Part shown: positions 24,391 through 32,973 of the stretch, piece after piece
Layout: the number at the start of each line of letters is the position of its first letter
Numbering within the stretch: position 1 is the stretch's first letter
DNA from: Aquipuribacter nitratireducens
GTDB lineage: Bacteria; Actinomycetota; Actinomycetes; Actinomycetales; JBBAYJ01
Reading direction: 5' to 3'
DNA: 64,000 nt
Assembly (NCBI RefSeq): GCF_037860835.1
Contig: NZ_JBBEOG010000001.1
Coordinates: 186,001 to 250,000 of the forward strand
Notes under the pieces: generated by a model
The model's input: the letters and a program-made list of their open reading frames with translations, nothing else
Databases searched by the model: none
Told to the model about the DNA's origin: nothing
Translations under genes and position numbers: made by a program

Positions 24391-26464
24391 CGACGTCAGA
24401 GCGTTCACCCACCTCGCGGACGTGCCGACGACCTCCCCCGGGGAGGAGAACGAGGGCTTCGCAGGGGTCCAGGAGTTCCTCGACCGCTTCGGCTACCTCG
24501 ACCGCACCGCCGTGCACCTCATGGAGAACGACGACCCCACGCAGGAGGCGCTCGCCCGCTTCCAGCGCTTCTACGGCCTCGAGCCGACGGGCGTGTTCGA
24601 CGAGGCGACGCGCGAGGCGATGATGCAGCCCCGCTGCGCCCTGCCGGACCCGCAGGGCGACCCGAACAGCATCGACTTCGCGACGACGTGCGCGTGGGCC
24701 GACCGCTCGCTCACCTTCGCGTTCGACACCGGAACGGACGACGTCGCCGGGGGTGGGGAGTTCGACGCGATCCGCCGCGCCATCGCGACGTGGCGGGGCC
24801 TCGGCGGCCTCACGTTCACCGAGGTCGCCGTCGGCGCCTCGCCCGACATCCGCATCGGGTGGCGGCCCGCGAACGACCCGGACCACTCGATGGTCGGCGG
24901 GGTCCTCGCCCACGCCGACTTCCCGCCCGGCTGCAGCGTCGTGACCAACACCCTCCCCAAGCCCGTCCACTTCGACGACACCGAGCACACGTGGAGCGTC
25001 GGTGCGGTGAGCGGGGCCTTCGACATCGAGACCGTCGCGCTCCACGAGCTCGGCCACATCGTCGGGCTCGCCCACTCGAGCGTCGCCGGCGCGGTCATGG
25101 CGCCGACCGTCTCCGCCAACTTCACCAAGCGCGCGCTCACGCAGGACGACGTCGACGGATTCCGTCGGCTCTACCCGGCGCCGCCGTCGGCGTGGTCCAG
25201 CTGGAGCTCCCTCGGGGGCGTCATCACGAGCAACATCACGGTCGGGATCAACGGCGACGGGCGCATGGAGCCGTTCGTCCGCGGTACCGACGGCGCCGTC
25301 TGGCACCGCTGGCAGACCGCCCCGAGCAACGGCTGGTCGGGCTGGGCGAGCCGCGGCGGGGTCATCACCTCCGACATCGCCGCCGGGCGCAACGCCGACG
25401 GGCGCATCGAGATCTTCGCCCGCGGCACCGACAACGCCCTGTGGCACCAGTGGCAGACGTCTGGACCCAGCTGGTCGGGCTGGCACTCCCTCGGCGGCGT
25501 CATCACCGGCCCGCCCGCCGTCAGCCGGAACCGGGACGGGCGCCTCGAGGTCTTCGCGCGCGGCACCGACGGCGCCGTGTGGCACCGTTGGCAGACCGCC
25601 CCGAACGGCACGTGGGCGGGATGGAGCTCCCTCGGCGGCGTCATCACCTCCGACATCACCGTCGGGGTCAACGGGGACGGGCGCATGGAGTTCTTCGCGC
25701 GCGGCACCGACGGCGCGGTGTGGCACCGCTGGCAGACGGCCCCGAGCAACGGCTGGTCCGGGTGGGCGTCCCTCGGGGGGGTCATCACGTCGAACATCGC
25801 GTGCGGCAACAACGCCGACGGCCGCCTCGAGATCTTCCTCCGCGGCACGGACAACGCCCTGTGGCACAAGTGGCAGGTCCCGGGTGGCTGGTCCGGCTGG
25901 GCCTCGCTCGGCGGGGTCATCACGTCCGACCCCGCGGTCGGGCGCAACCGGTCGGGTCGCCTCGAGGTGTTCGCCCGCGGCACGGACAACGCCCTGTGGC
26001 ACAAGTGGCAGGTCGCCCCGAACGGCACGTGGTCGGGCTGGGCGTCGCGCGGCGGGGTCATCACGACCGAGCCGACGGTCGCGTCGAACGCCGACGGGCG
26101 GCTCGAGGTGTTCGCGCGCGGCACCGACAACGCGATGTGGCACCAGTGGCAGAACCAGCCGTTCCTCACCGTCGACGAGCAGGCGGAGGTGACGTCCCTG
26201 GAGCTCGGCGAGCAGATGCCGGAGCAGCGGGCCGACACCGAGTCCTACGAGGCGGCGGCGCAGGAGCAGCTGGTGGGCGACATGCCGGTCGCCGGCATGT
26301 CGCCCATGGAGTCCACGGAGTCCGGAGCGACGGTCATCGAGCTCGACGGCATGCCGGGCTCGGCGATGCCCGAGGGGCCGGACGCCGAGGCCGACATGCC
26401 GGTCGCGGCCATGGCCGAGGAGGCCACGACCACCGCCCAGCCGTCGCACCCCGCGCCGGCCTGA
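24383..26464 (+). CDS. Matrixin-like metalloprotease with cysteine switch and 7 propeller repeats
   Basis: 693 residues. Residues 15-75 form a peptidoglycan-binding-like prodomain (QEALARFQRFYGLEPTGVFD), as in animal MMPs, ending in MQPRCALPD, a near copy of the MMP cysteine switch (Cys85). The catalytic domain has HELGHIVGLAHS with zinc ligands at about 221, 225 and 231 and the Met-turn AVMAPT. Residues about 272-595 hold seven 47-residue repeats with cores like GGVIT..., DGRLEVFARGTD and LWHKWQ, probably one carbohydrate- or protein-binding beta-propeller. The last ~90 residues are acidic and Met/Pro-rich. No Sec or Tat signal is visible at ATG 24383, which is odd for a protease of this type. 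Confidence 0.87.
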   Translation: MPDDVRAFTHLADVPTTSPGEENEGFAGVQEFLDRFGYLDRTAVHLMENDDPTQEALARFQRFYGLEPTGVFDEATREAMMQPRCALPDPQGDPNSIDFATTCAWADRSLTFAFDTGTDDVAGGGEFDAIRRAIATWRGLGGLTFTEVAVGASPDIRIGWRPANDPDHSMVGGVLAHADFPPGCSVVTNTLPKPVHFDDTEHTWSVGAVSGAFDIETVALHELGHIVGLAHSSVAGAVMAPTVSANFTKRALTQDDVDGFRRLYPAPPSAWSSWSSLGGVITSNITVGINGDGRMEPFVRGTDGAVWHRWQTAPSNGWSGWASRGGVITSDIAAGRNADGRIEIFARGTDNALWHQWQTSGPSWSGWHSLGGVITGPPAVSRNRDGRLEVFARGTDGAVWHRWQTAPNGTWAGWSSLGGVITSDITVGVNGDGRMEFFARGTDGAVWHRWQTAPSNGWSGWASLGGVITSNIACGNNADGRLEIFLRGTDNALWHKWQVPGGWSGWASLGGVITSDPAVGRNRSGRLEVFARGTDNALWHKWQVAPNGTWSGWASRGGVITTEPTVASNADGRLEVFARGTDNAMWHQWQNQPFLTVDEQAEVTSLELGEQMPEQRADTESYEAAAQEQLVGDMPVAGMSPMESTESGATVIELDGMPGSAMPEGPDAEADMPVAAMAEEATTTAQPSHPAPA
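25197..26160 (+). repeat. Seven 141-bp tandem repeats (propeller blades)
   Basis: Seven near-identical coding units of about 141 bp, each containing a GGVIT core and an RGTD...W segment. The DNA similarity between copies suggests recent duplication or gene conversion. Confidence 0.85.
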
Positions 26465-26470
26465 CGCACC

Positions 26471-27676
26471 TCACACCGGGACGGCGGGCGCCGTCGCACC
26501 CTCACCGGTGCGGCGGCGCCCCTGTCGTGCCCGCACGAGCCACGCGCCGAGCACCGCGACGGCCACCCCGGCCAGCGCGAGATCCGCGGCAGGGGCGGAC
26601 CAGTCGCCGATCCCGGCCACCGCGACGACCGCGAGGCACGCCGTGGCGGCCAGGGGCAGCCAGACGCCGGGGAGCCGGTCCCCGCCGCTGACGGACTGCA
26701 GCCACGCCACCGCGACCAGCGCCGCGGCCGTCGGGACCCCGACGGCCGCAGCGGGCAGCAGGCCGCTGCCCTCCTGGGCGTGGTCGAGCTCGAGCTGGGC
26801 CACGACACCCGCGCCGACCGCGGCCACTGCGGCGAAGAGGACGTAGTGCCCGTAGCCCCAGACGAACGCGGCGCGGCGTTCGCGGGCGATGCCCCCGGTC
26901 CCGACGAGGTCGAAGTACAGCCACCACACCGCGAGACCGACCACCAGGGCGCTCGCACCGACGACCACCGGCACCGACGCGGCCCCCTCCCCGTCGAGGG
27001 CGTCCCGGAGGCCGACGACGACGGCGAGGATGGTCTCGCCGAGCACGATGATCGTGAACAGCCCGTAGCGCTCGGCGACATGCCCCCGGTGGTAGACGCG
27101 ACCGGTGGCGCGCCGGGTCGCGAGGACCGGCGTCGCGAGCTCGACCGCGAGCGCGGCGCCCACGACGAGCCGCCTGCCCGGGCCGGGCACGGCACCGGCG
27201 ACGAGCCACACCACCATCGCGACGACCGACCCGTACGCGTAGGTGAGCGCGAAGGCACGGTGAGGGGGGTCGTCCCTCGCGGCGCGCAGCCACTGGGCCA
27301 CGAGCGGCACCCGCATGGCGACGTACGCGAGGACGAAGGGGCCCAGGTCGCCGGCCGCGGCGGTCGGGACGGTGGCGGCGAGCGCGAGCACCCCCGCCAT
27401 CTGGAGCATCGTGAGCGCGCGGCTCAACGGGTCGTCGTGGGAGAACGCGGTCGCGAACCACGTGTGGCTCACCCACACCCACCACACGGGGGCGAAGAGG
27501 ACGAGGTACGTCAGGGTCGCCTCGAGCGCGTGGTGCTCGACGATGCCGTGGTGCAGCTCGGTCGCCAGGAGCGCGACGGCGACAACGAAGCACAGGTCGA
27601 AGAGCAGCTCGAGCGGGGTGGCCGCACGGTGGGGCTCGTCCGGGTCGCGGAGGACGGACGGGACGAGGAGGCTCAC
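26471..27676 (-). CDS. Low-temperature-requirement A (LtrA) family membrane protein
   Basis: 401-residue integral membrane protein with about ten hydrophobic helices. Family signatures visible are ATPLELLFDLCFVVAVA near the N-terminus, WWVWVSHTWFA, and HVAERYGLFTIIVLGE with the conserved ERYGLF and GE residues, then WWLYFD. The molecular role of LtrA proteins is not established. GTG 27676 overlaps the preceding gene's stop as GTGA. Its 3' end lies 6 bp from the convergent metalloprotease and contains a small hairpin. Confidence 0.9.
   Translation of the reverse strand: MSLLVPSVLRDPDEPHRAATPLELLFDLCFVVAVALLATELHHGIVEHHALEATLTYLVLFAPVWWVWVSHTWFATAFSHDDPLSRALTMLQMAGVLALAATVPTAAAGDLGPFVLAYVAMRVPLVAQWLRAARDDPPHRAFALTYAYGSVVAMVVWLVAGAVPGPGRRLVVGAALAVELATPVLATRRATGRVYHRGHVAERYGLFTIIVLGETILAVVVGLRDALDGEGAASVPVVVGASALVVGLAVWWLYFDLVGTGGIARERRAAFVWGYGHYVLFAAVAAVGAGVVAQLELDHAQEGSGLLPAAAVGVPTAAALVAVAWLQSVSGGDRLPGVWLPLAATACLAVVAVAGIGDWSAPAADLALAGVAVAVLGAWLVRARQGRRRTGEGATAPAVPV
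26480..26495. terminator. Short hairpin between convergent genes
   Basis: GACGGC (26480-26485), GGGC loop, GCCGTC (26490-26495), inside the last codons of the LtrA gene and 16 bp after the metalloprotease stop. Possible terminator for the plus-strand unit. Confidence 0.35.
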
Positions 27677-28287
27677 GGGACGGCCCTCCGGTGCGCGACG
27701 AGGACGACCTGGCGGCCGAGCCCGCCCGCGAAGGCGAGCAGGCCCCAGTACCGGGCGGCCTCCTCCAGCAGGGCCGCGGCGTCGAGCCCGCCGACGGCGA
27801 CGGCGTCGAAGCCGAGCTCCGCGGCGAGGACGACGACGCGATCGCGAGCGGCGGTGTCGTCGCCCGCGACGGGCAGCAGCGGGCACGCACCGTCGGGCAA
27901 CGCCGGGGAGGCCATGTGCTCCGCACCGAGCACGTTGAACGCCTTGACGACGTGGACGTCCGGGCCGGCCACCGCGGCGACGTGAGCAGCCCCCGACGGC
28001 AGCCCGGCCGGCACCGTGCGGCCGAAGGGGTTCGTCGCGTCGACGAGGACGGCACCGTCGGGCAGTCCGAGCCGGGGGACGACCTGGGCGACCGCGTCGA
28101 AGGGGACGGCGAGCACCGTGAGGTCCGCCGTGGCGCCGGCGCCGTCGAGGGGTGCCGTCGTGGTGCCGTCCGGGAACGGTTCGTCCGGGTCCCGCCCGAC
28201 GGCGACGGTCACGGCGTGGCCGGCCCCGGCGAGGTTGGCCGCGAGCGCCCGGCCGACCCGACCGGCGCCGACGACGGTGACGTTCAC
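27673..28287 (-). CDS. NADPH-dependent F420 reductase-like dinucleotide-binding protein
   Basis: 204 residues, one Rossmann domain starting VTVVGAGRVGRALAANLAGAGHAV, followed by LTVLAVPFDAV, VDATNPFG, HVVKAFNVLGAEHM and PVAGDDTAARDRV. These are the motifs of the F420H2:NADP oxidoreductase-like family (pfam NAD_binding F420), whose members move hydride between F420 and NADP or reduce other substrates. GTG 28287 overlaps the DJ-1 remnant's stop and its own stop overlaps LtrA, so the three form a tight operon. True F420 use is not shown. Confidence 0.82.
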   Translation of the reverse strand: MNVTVVGAGRVGRALAANLAGAGHAVTVAVGRDPDEPFPDGTTTAPLDGAGATADLTVLAVPFDAVAQVVPRLGLPDGAVLVDATNPFGRTVPAGLPSGAAHVAAVAGPDVHVVKAFNVLGAEHMASPALPDGACPLLPVAGDDTAARDRVVVLAAELGFDAVAVGGLDAAALLEEAARYWGLLAFAGGLGRQVVLVAHRRAVP

Positions 28288-28871
28288 CGTCCGAGCGCCT
28301 CGACGACGAGCCGCGCGGCGGCGGCACCGGAGTACTGCTGTTGCCCGGTGACGAGGTCGCCGTCGCGGACCGCGTGGGCGCGGAACCGGCCTTGGACGAC
28401 GAAGTTCGTGCCGGTCATGGTGCGGGCCTCCTCCTCGATCCAGAACGGCTGGATCTTCGTCCCGACGAAGTCGTCGGCGAAGCGCTCCTCGGAGTCGGCG
28501 AAGCCCGTCCACGTCCGGCCCTCGACGACGAGCGACCCGTCGGGCATGCGGGCGTCGAGCAGCACGCACGTCGCGTGGCACACGACCGCGGCGACCCGTC
28601 CCGAGGCGAGGAAGCGCCCGACGAGGTCCTTGACCCGCTCGTCGCGGCGGAACGTGTACATGGGCGCCTGCCCGCCCACGAGGAAGAGGGCGTCGAAGGA
28701 GTCGATGTCGACGTCGGCGAGCGCCGGGGTGCCCTTCGTGAGGGCGAGGTGCTCGGGGCTCGCGACGAAGCCGCGGCTGATGAGGTCGTGGGCGGAGTAG
28801 CCCGACTCGTCGGACGGGTCGGACCAGGAGTCGGCGACGAGGTCACCCCCGTCGGGGCTCGCGATGGTCGA
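28284..28871 (-). pseudogene. 5'-truncated DJ-1/PfpI family gene
   Basis: The readable product starts at TIASPDGGDLVADSW and runs through FLVGGQAPMY, VVCHATCVLL (nucleophile Cys elbow) to the normal C-terminus (TGQQQYSGAAAARLV). DJ-1/PfpI proteins of this type have about 40 more residues before the ASPDGG motif (first strand and the helix leading to it). Upstream in this frame there is no such sequence; instead the DNA becomes the 3' end of a TetR gene on the other strand. The catalytic Cys region remains, but the fold would lack its first strand. Translation could begin at an unplanned upstream codon. It is the first gene of the operon with the F420-reductase-like gene and LtrA. Confidence 0.7.
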
Positions 28872-29049
28872 CGCCGTCGCGGCGGGCGAGCTGCCTGCCG
28901 AGGCCGACCTGCTCGTCGCGGGCAGCTTCCTCACAGGGTCGTGGTACGCGCTGGCACTCGCCGGCACGTCGCCGCCGGACGACTGGGCGCTCCGCGTCGC
29001 GACGCTCGTGTGGCGTTCGTGCGGGGGAGCGTCGCCCACGGTGGGCTGA
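28861..29049 (+). pseudogene. 3' remnant of a TetR-family regulator gene
   Basis: About 62 codons reading VDAVAAGELPAEADLLVAG, then a hydrophobic helix and a PPDDWALRVATLVW ending. This is the usual C-terminal ligand-domain end of TetR regulators (AVAAGELP..., then helices 8-9). The helix-turn-helix half is missing. It abuts the truncated DJ-1 gene head to head, so one deletion removed both 5' ends and the region between them. No ribosome-binding site precedes it. Confidence 0.6.
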
Positions 29050-29058
29050 CCGAGCGCG

Positions 29059-30084
29059 TCACGCGCCGCGGCCGATCGTGAGGACGATCCGGCCGGCGAC
29101 GGTCCCGGACTCCAGCAGCCGGAGGGCCTCGACGGTGCGCTCGAGCGGGAGGGCCGCGGCCACGGTCGGCCTGAGCACCCCGTCCGCGAGCATCGCGCTG
29201 AGCTCGGCGAGGCGCTGCGGTCGTGGCGCGGAGCGGTCGACACCGTGGATGTGCTCGTCGAACGGCGCTCTGGCCATGAGGGACAGGACCCCGACCATGC
29301 TGCCGAGCCACCGGTTCATGCCCTGGCCGTAGTGGTCGTGACCGACCCGGACGTACGTCGCGTGCGGGGCGAGCACGGGCCACCAGTCGCGGTAGGGCCG
29401 GGAGCTCGCGACGTCGATGACGACGTCGAAGCGCTCGCCGCGGGTCGTGACGTCGTCCGTCAGGTGGTCGACGGCGTCGTCGCAGCCGAGCGCGCGCAAC
29501 GCGTCGGCGGTCTCGCCCCGGTCGACGCCGACGACCCTCCCCGCCCCGAGGGCCTTGGCGAGCTGGACGAGCTGCTGCCCCATGGCGCCGGCGGCGCCGT
29601 TCACGCACACGCTCGCACCGGCCCGCAGCCGGCCCTGGTCGCGGAGCACCTCGAGGGCGAGGACGCCGGGTGTGCCGACGGCCACGGCCTGCTCGTCGCT
29701 GACGCCGGGCGGGATGCGGGCGAGGGCGTCGGCCGGCGCGAGGACGCGTTCGGCCCACGCGCCGCCGTCGCGCCACGGGATGCCGTCGATCGTCTCGCCC
29801 CACACCCGGTCGCCGGGGGAGAGGTGGTCGACTCCGTCTCCGACCGCGACGACGGCGCCCGCCACGTCGCTGCCGGGGACGCCGCCGCGGGGTCGCAGGC
29901 CGTTGCCCATGAGCCGCATGACGTACGGCAGGCCCGTGACGGTGTGCCAGGCATCGGCGTGGACGCTCGATGCGCGGACGGCGACGAGCGCCTGCCCCGG
30001 CCCGGGCGGACCCGGGTCGGGGACCTCGGCGACCCGCAGCACCTCGGCGGGCGGGCCGTACCTGTCGCGGACGACGGCCTTCAG
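29059..30084 (-). CDS. Zinc-independent MDR alcohol dehydrogenase/quinone reductase
   Basis: Medium-chain dehydrogenase/reductase, probably NADPH-dependent quinone or enone reductase. Motifs: GSDVAGAVVAVGDGV in the N-terminal domain, VNGAAGAMGQQLVQLAKALGA (nucleotide-binding loop) and a C-terminal TVAGRIVLTIG. The zinc-ligand Cys residues are absent. The family N-terminus (KAVVRDRYGPPAEVLRV) is encoded upstream of the first GTG (30042) and begins at a CTG codon (30084) 6 nt after AGGAGGTG, so CTG is the likely start, giving 341 residues. The gene is last in the MarR-led group, 35 bp after the AMIN-like gene. Confidence 0.85.
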   Translation of the reverse strand: MKAVVRDRYGPPAEVLRVAEVPDPGPPGPGQALVAVRASSVHADAWHTVTGLPYVMRLMGNGLRPRGGVPGSDVAGAVVAVGDGVDHLSPGDRVWGETIDGIPWRDGGAWAERVLAPADALARIPPGVSDEQAVAVGTPGVLALEVLRDQGRLRAGASVCVNGAAGAMGQQLVQLAKALGAGRVVGVDRGETADALRALGCDDAVDHLTDDVTTRGERFDVVIDVASSRPYRDWWPVLAPHATYVRVGHDHYGQGMNRWLGSMVGVLSLMARAPFDEHIHGVDRSAPRPQRLAELSAMLADGVLRPTVAAALPLERTVEALRLLESGTVAGRIVLTIGRGA

Positions 30085-30118
30085 GGCGTCACCTCCTCGT
30101 CGTGCCGTGCGCGCGGTG

Positions 30119-30709
30119 TCACCAGCGGTGGGCGACGTCGACGACGATCCTGCTCCCGCTCCCCGGTCCGGCGAGGGTGAACACGCGGAACGGGAGCCGG
30201 GCGCGGACCCCGAGCCCGAGGGACGTCTGGCCCTCGAACGTGTCCGCCCACGTCACCTGCCGGAAGGTCCGGTAGCCGGTGACGTCGCTGACCCGGGCGC
30301 GGTTCGGCAGGAAGGTCGGGTTGCCGTCGTCGTCGTAGGCGGGCGCCTTGGCGACGATCTGCAGGCGGGCCCCGCCGGCGGTCGGGATGACGAGGCCGGA
30401 GGCGTCGCCGCGGACCTTGTCGACGTAGCGGACGGAGAACCCGTGGGAGGCGCCGTCGACGTCGATCACGAGCCGGTCGTAGCAGGCGTGCCGACCCGTG
30501 CGGACGTTTGTGACGTCGCCCGTCGGCACGCCCCGCGGCACAGTGGCGGAAGACGACTTGGCGAGGGAGCCCCAGTAGATGCCGCAGTGCGGCGTGGCCG
30601 CCTGTGCGCTGCTGGGGAGGAGGAGCGCCGGAAGCACGAGGGCGAGCACGGCGAGGAGACGGGTGACCTGGCTGCGGGCGGTCACGACCCGGTGAACGGC
30701 AGTGTCCAT
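30119..30709 (-). CDS. Secreted AMIN-like domain protein
   Basis: 196 residues with a signal peptide (hydrophobic stretch LLAVLALVLPALLL, cleavage after AQA). The mature part has RHACYDRLVIDVDG, VRYVDKVRGD, RVFTLAGPGSGSRIVVDVAHRW, the pattern of the AMIN-like family, a beta-rich module related to wall-binding AMIN domains. It is probably exported to the cell wall; role unknown. GGAGGT touches the ATG at 30709, so a slightly different start is possible. It lies 16 bp after the DUF2306-type gene. Confidence 0.75.
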   Translation of the reverse strand: MDTAVHRVVTARSQVTRLLAVLALVLPALLLPSSAQAATPHCGIYWGSLAKSSSATVPRGVPTGDVTNVRTGRHACYDRLVIDVDGASHGFSVRYVDKVRGDASGLVIPTAGGARLQIVAKAPAYDDDGNPTFLPNRARVSDVTGYRTFRQVTWADTFEGQTSLGLGVRARLPFRVFTLAGPGSGSRIVVDVAHRW

Positions 30710-30725
30710 ACCTCCACCACGATCG

Positions 30726-31265
30726 TCACGCCTGCGCGGATGACAACCGTGCTGGCACTGCAGCGCGGTGCTGCCGGCGCACGAGGCGGCTGCGACGGGC
30801 GTACCAGTGGGCGCCGCCGACGAGGACGACCCACGACGCGACCAGCGTGAGGGCCGCGGCGGCCGCGCCGAGCGGCTGGGTGACGACGAAGGTGGGGACG
30901 AGCCGGTCGGGCACGACGACGGCGCCGACGAAGGCACCGGTGAGACCGAGGTAGCTGCCGAGCATGTTGCCGCGGTGCGCCTGGACCTGGTGCCGGCGGG
31001 CGGCACGGACGCCGAGGACGAGCGACACGAGCGTCACGACGGACAAGACGTGGAGGACACTGAAGCGTCCGTCGCGCAGGTCGCGGATCGCGAAGGAGCT
31101 CGTCGCGACGAACGTCATGCCGAGCACCCACGCCCAGCCGACGAGGCGGTGGACGGTGTCGCCCTTGCGCCGCCGGAGCAGGGCGTAGCCGCCGAGGCCG
31201 AGCGCGAGGACGGCGGTCGCGGCGTGCGCGGCGACGAGCGCGAGTGGAGCGGTCACGTTGGTCAT
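30726..31265 (-). CDS. DUF2306-like integral membrane protein
   Basis: 179 residues, about five hydrophobic helices. It has the DUF2306 pattern: K/R-rich loop then HRLVGWAWVLGM, SFSVLHVLSVVTL-like segment (FSVLHVLSVVTLV), HRGNMLGSYLGLTGAF. The conserved His residues suggest haem or metal binding in the membrane, but function is not established for the family. ATG 31265 overlaps the MarR stop as ATGA, so it is coupled to that regulator and probably under its control. Confidence 0.8.
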   Translation of the reverse strand: MTNVTAPLALVAAHAATAVLALGLGGYALLRRRKGDTVHRLVGWAWVLGMTFVATSSFAIRDLRDGRFSVLHVLSVVTLVSLVLGVRAARRHQVQAHRGNMLGSYLGLTGAFVGAVVVPDRLVPTFVVTQPLGAAAAALTLVASWVVLVGGAHWYARRSRLVRRQHRAAVPARLSSAQA

Positions 31266-31702
31266 CCCTCCGGTGGGGGAGCGCTGGTGTCGTCGAGCGC
31301 GCTGATGAGACGACGGGTGTCCTCGGCGTAGCGGTCGTAGTCGACGCCGCTGCGGGCGACGAGGTCCGAGAACCGGCCCTCGAGCAGCTGCAGGCACGCC
31401 TCGACCCTGTCCTTGCCCGCCGGGGTCAGGCTGAGCCGGCGTCGGTTCCCGCCCGCGGGGTCGGGGACGACCTCGAGCAGGCCCACGTCCGCGAGGACCC
31501 CCACCATGCGGCTCGTGGACGGCTCGGTCACGCCGAGCCGTTCGGCCAGCACCCGCTGGGTGGGGGAGTCCTCGCCGACCAGCAGGAGCGCGAGGAACCG
31601 GCGGTACGGCAGGTCGAGATGGGTGCGGAGCAGCCGGTCGGCGCTGCGGTCGAGGCGCGCGGTCAGGGCGTGGAGGTCGAAGGTGAGGGTCCGCTCGCGC
31701 AC
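31262..31702 (-). CDS. MarR-family transcriptional regulator
   Basis: 146-residue winged helix-turn-helix regulator. The DNA-binding region reads TQRVLAERLGVTEPSTSRMVGVLADVGLLEV, followed by the wing PAGGNRRRLSLTPAGKD. MarR proteins bind inverted repeats as dimers and release DNA on binding small aromatic or oxidant ligands. It heads the group MarR - DUF2306 - AMIN-like - MDR reductase and likely regulates it. GTG 31702 lies 6 nt after a TAGTCT -10 box. Confidence 0.9.
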   Translation of the reverse strand: MRERTLTFDLHALTARLDRSADRLLRTHLDLPYRRFLALLLVGEDSPTQRVLAERLGVTEPSTSRMVGVLADVGLLEVVPDPAGGNRRRLSLTPAGKDRVEACLQLLEGRFSDLVARSGVDYDRYAEDTRRLISALDDTSAPPPEG

Positions 31703-31708
31703 CCTGCA

Positions 31709-31737
31709 AGACTAAGGGCGCTAAGTTAGAACTGCAA
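31709..31737 (-). promoter_or_regulatory. Promoter of the MarR-led operon
   Basis: Reading the minus strand: TTGCAG (-35, 31732-31737), 17-bp spacer, TAGTCT (-10, 31709-31714), 6 nt, GTG. The spacer contains TTAG/CTAA half-sites (CTAA G TTAG at 31721-31729), a possible MarR operator. Confidence 0.65.
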
Positions 31738-31746
31738 GGTACTGGG

Positions 31747-32926
31747 TCAGCACGTGGCGTCCTCGACATGGACCGTCACGCCCGTGACGCGCAGCGGGCC
31801 GAGCAGCGTCGCGTCGATCGTCTCGATCGGCAGCCACTCGGGCTCGCTGACGAGGGTGACGACGGTTCCGGGCGCGAGGGTGGCCTCGAACGTGGTGACG
31901 ACCTCACCGGGCCCTGCCGTGAAGGGGGGTGGCGGCGGGTCCGTCCCCAGCTCGTCGGCGGCCTCGTCCGCGGGCTGAGCGGGAGCCACGCCGAATGTCG
32001 TCTCGAAGCCGTTGCCGGCGCCTCGGGACCCCACGGCCACGACGGCGCCCTCGCTGTCGACGAGCACGACGCTGTCCGTCCCGTCGGTCGTCGTCCACGC
32101 GTCGCAGCGCGCGAGGTGGTCCGGTAGGTGGTCCGTCGCCGGCAGATCCTGGTCGGGCACGACGAGCGCGGCGCGCTCGGCGTCCGCCACCGGGTCGCCG
32201 AGGCGGATGTCGGCGGTCCCGGTCGGCTCGAAGGTGGCGACAGGGGCGTCGGGGTCGGCGATGTCGTCCGGCTGCACCCGGGAGGCGGTATCGAAGAGCG
32301 GGCAGCGGACCTCGTCGCCGGTGCGGACCGTGATGTGGCTGATCCGCCCCTCGGTCGGGGTGACGGGGTCGTAGGGCGGGTCGGCGAAGACGACCTGACC
32401 GGCGTCGGTCTCGACCACGACGCTCGTGACGCCCGGTCCGTCGTCACCGAGGGTCCTCCGTGACGACGCGCGCGCCGGGCAGCGCGAGGGCCTCGGCGAT
32501 GGGGTCACCGAGCGTGGGTCCGAGCCACACGTCAGGCAGGGCACCGGGCGCGGTGACGCTGGTGGATCGCTCGACGAGCGTGACGGCGACGACGTCGTCC
32601 CCGTCGGTCTCGACCCGGACGTTCGTACCGACGCCGAGGGCGCGCAGCTCGTCCGTGAGGCCGGAGAGGCTGCGGTTGCAGCCGTTCTCGATGGAGACGC
32701 TCCACAGGTCGGGGTCGACCGGCTCGCCGAGCGCGAGCGCCTCCAGGCCGTCGGGGCCGAGGCGGGGGCCGGCGACGGGCTGCTCGGTCGGGGACGACGA
32801 GGGCTCGGGGGCCGTCGGGGGCTCGGAGTCGTCGCCGAGGGCCAGAGTCAGCCCGGCGACAGCCGCCGCCGCGACGACGAGGACGACGGCTGCGCGTCGC
32901 CCCCGTGTGCTCTGCCCAGGTGCCAC
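31747..32926 (-). pseudogene. Membrane-anchored hypothetical protein, frameshifted
   Basis: The gene is split between two frames. The 5' part (32926 to 32444, from GTG 32926) encodes a basic start, one membrane helix, a Ser/Pro-rich linker and a domain ending ARVVTEDPR-stop. The 3' part (to 31747) continues in another frame with LGDDGPGVTSVVVETDAG and a normal end. Removing one C from the CCC run read at 32451-32453 (GGG on the plus strand) joins them as ...VVTED-LGDDGPG.... The protein has paired LGDP repeats in both halves, supporting one original gene. Either a real mutation or a sequencing error. Family unknown. Confidence 0.7.
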
Positions 32927-32973
32927 GGTTCCCTCGTGTCGCCTCCCGTCGGATCTCGCCCCGTGGTCCGACG

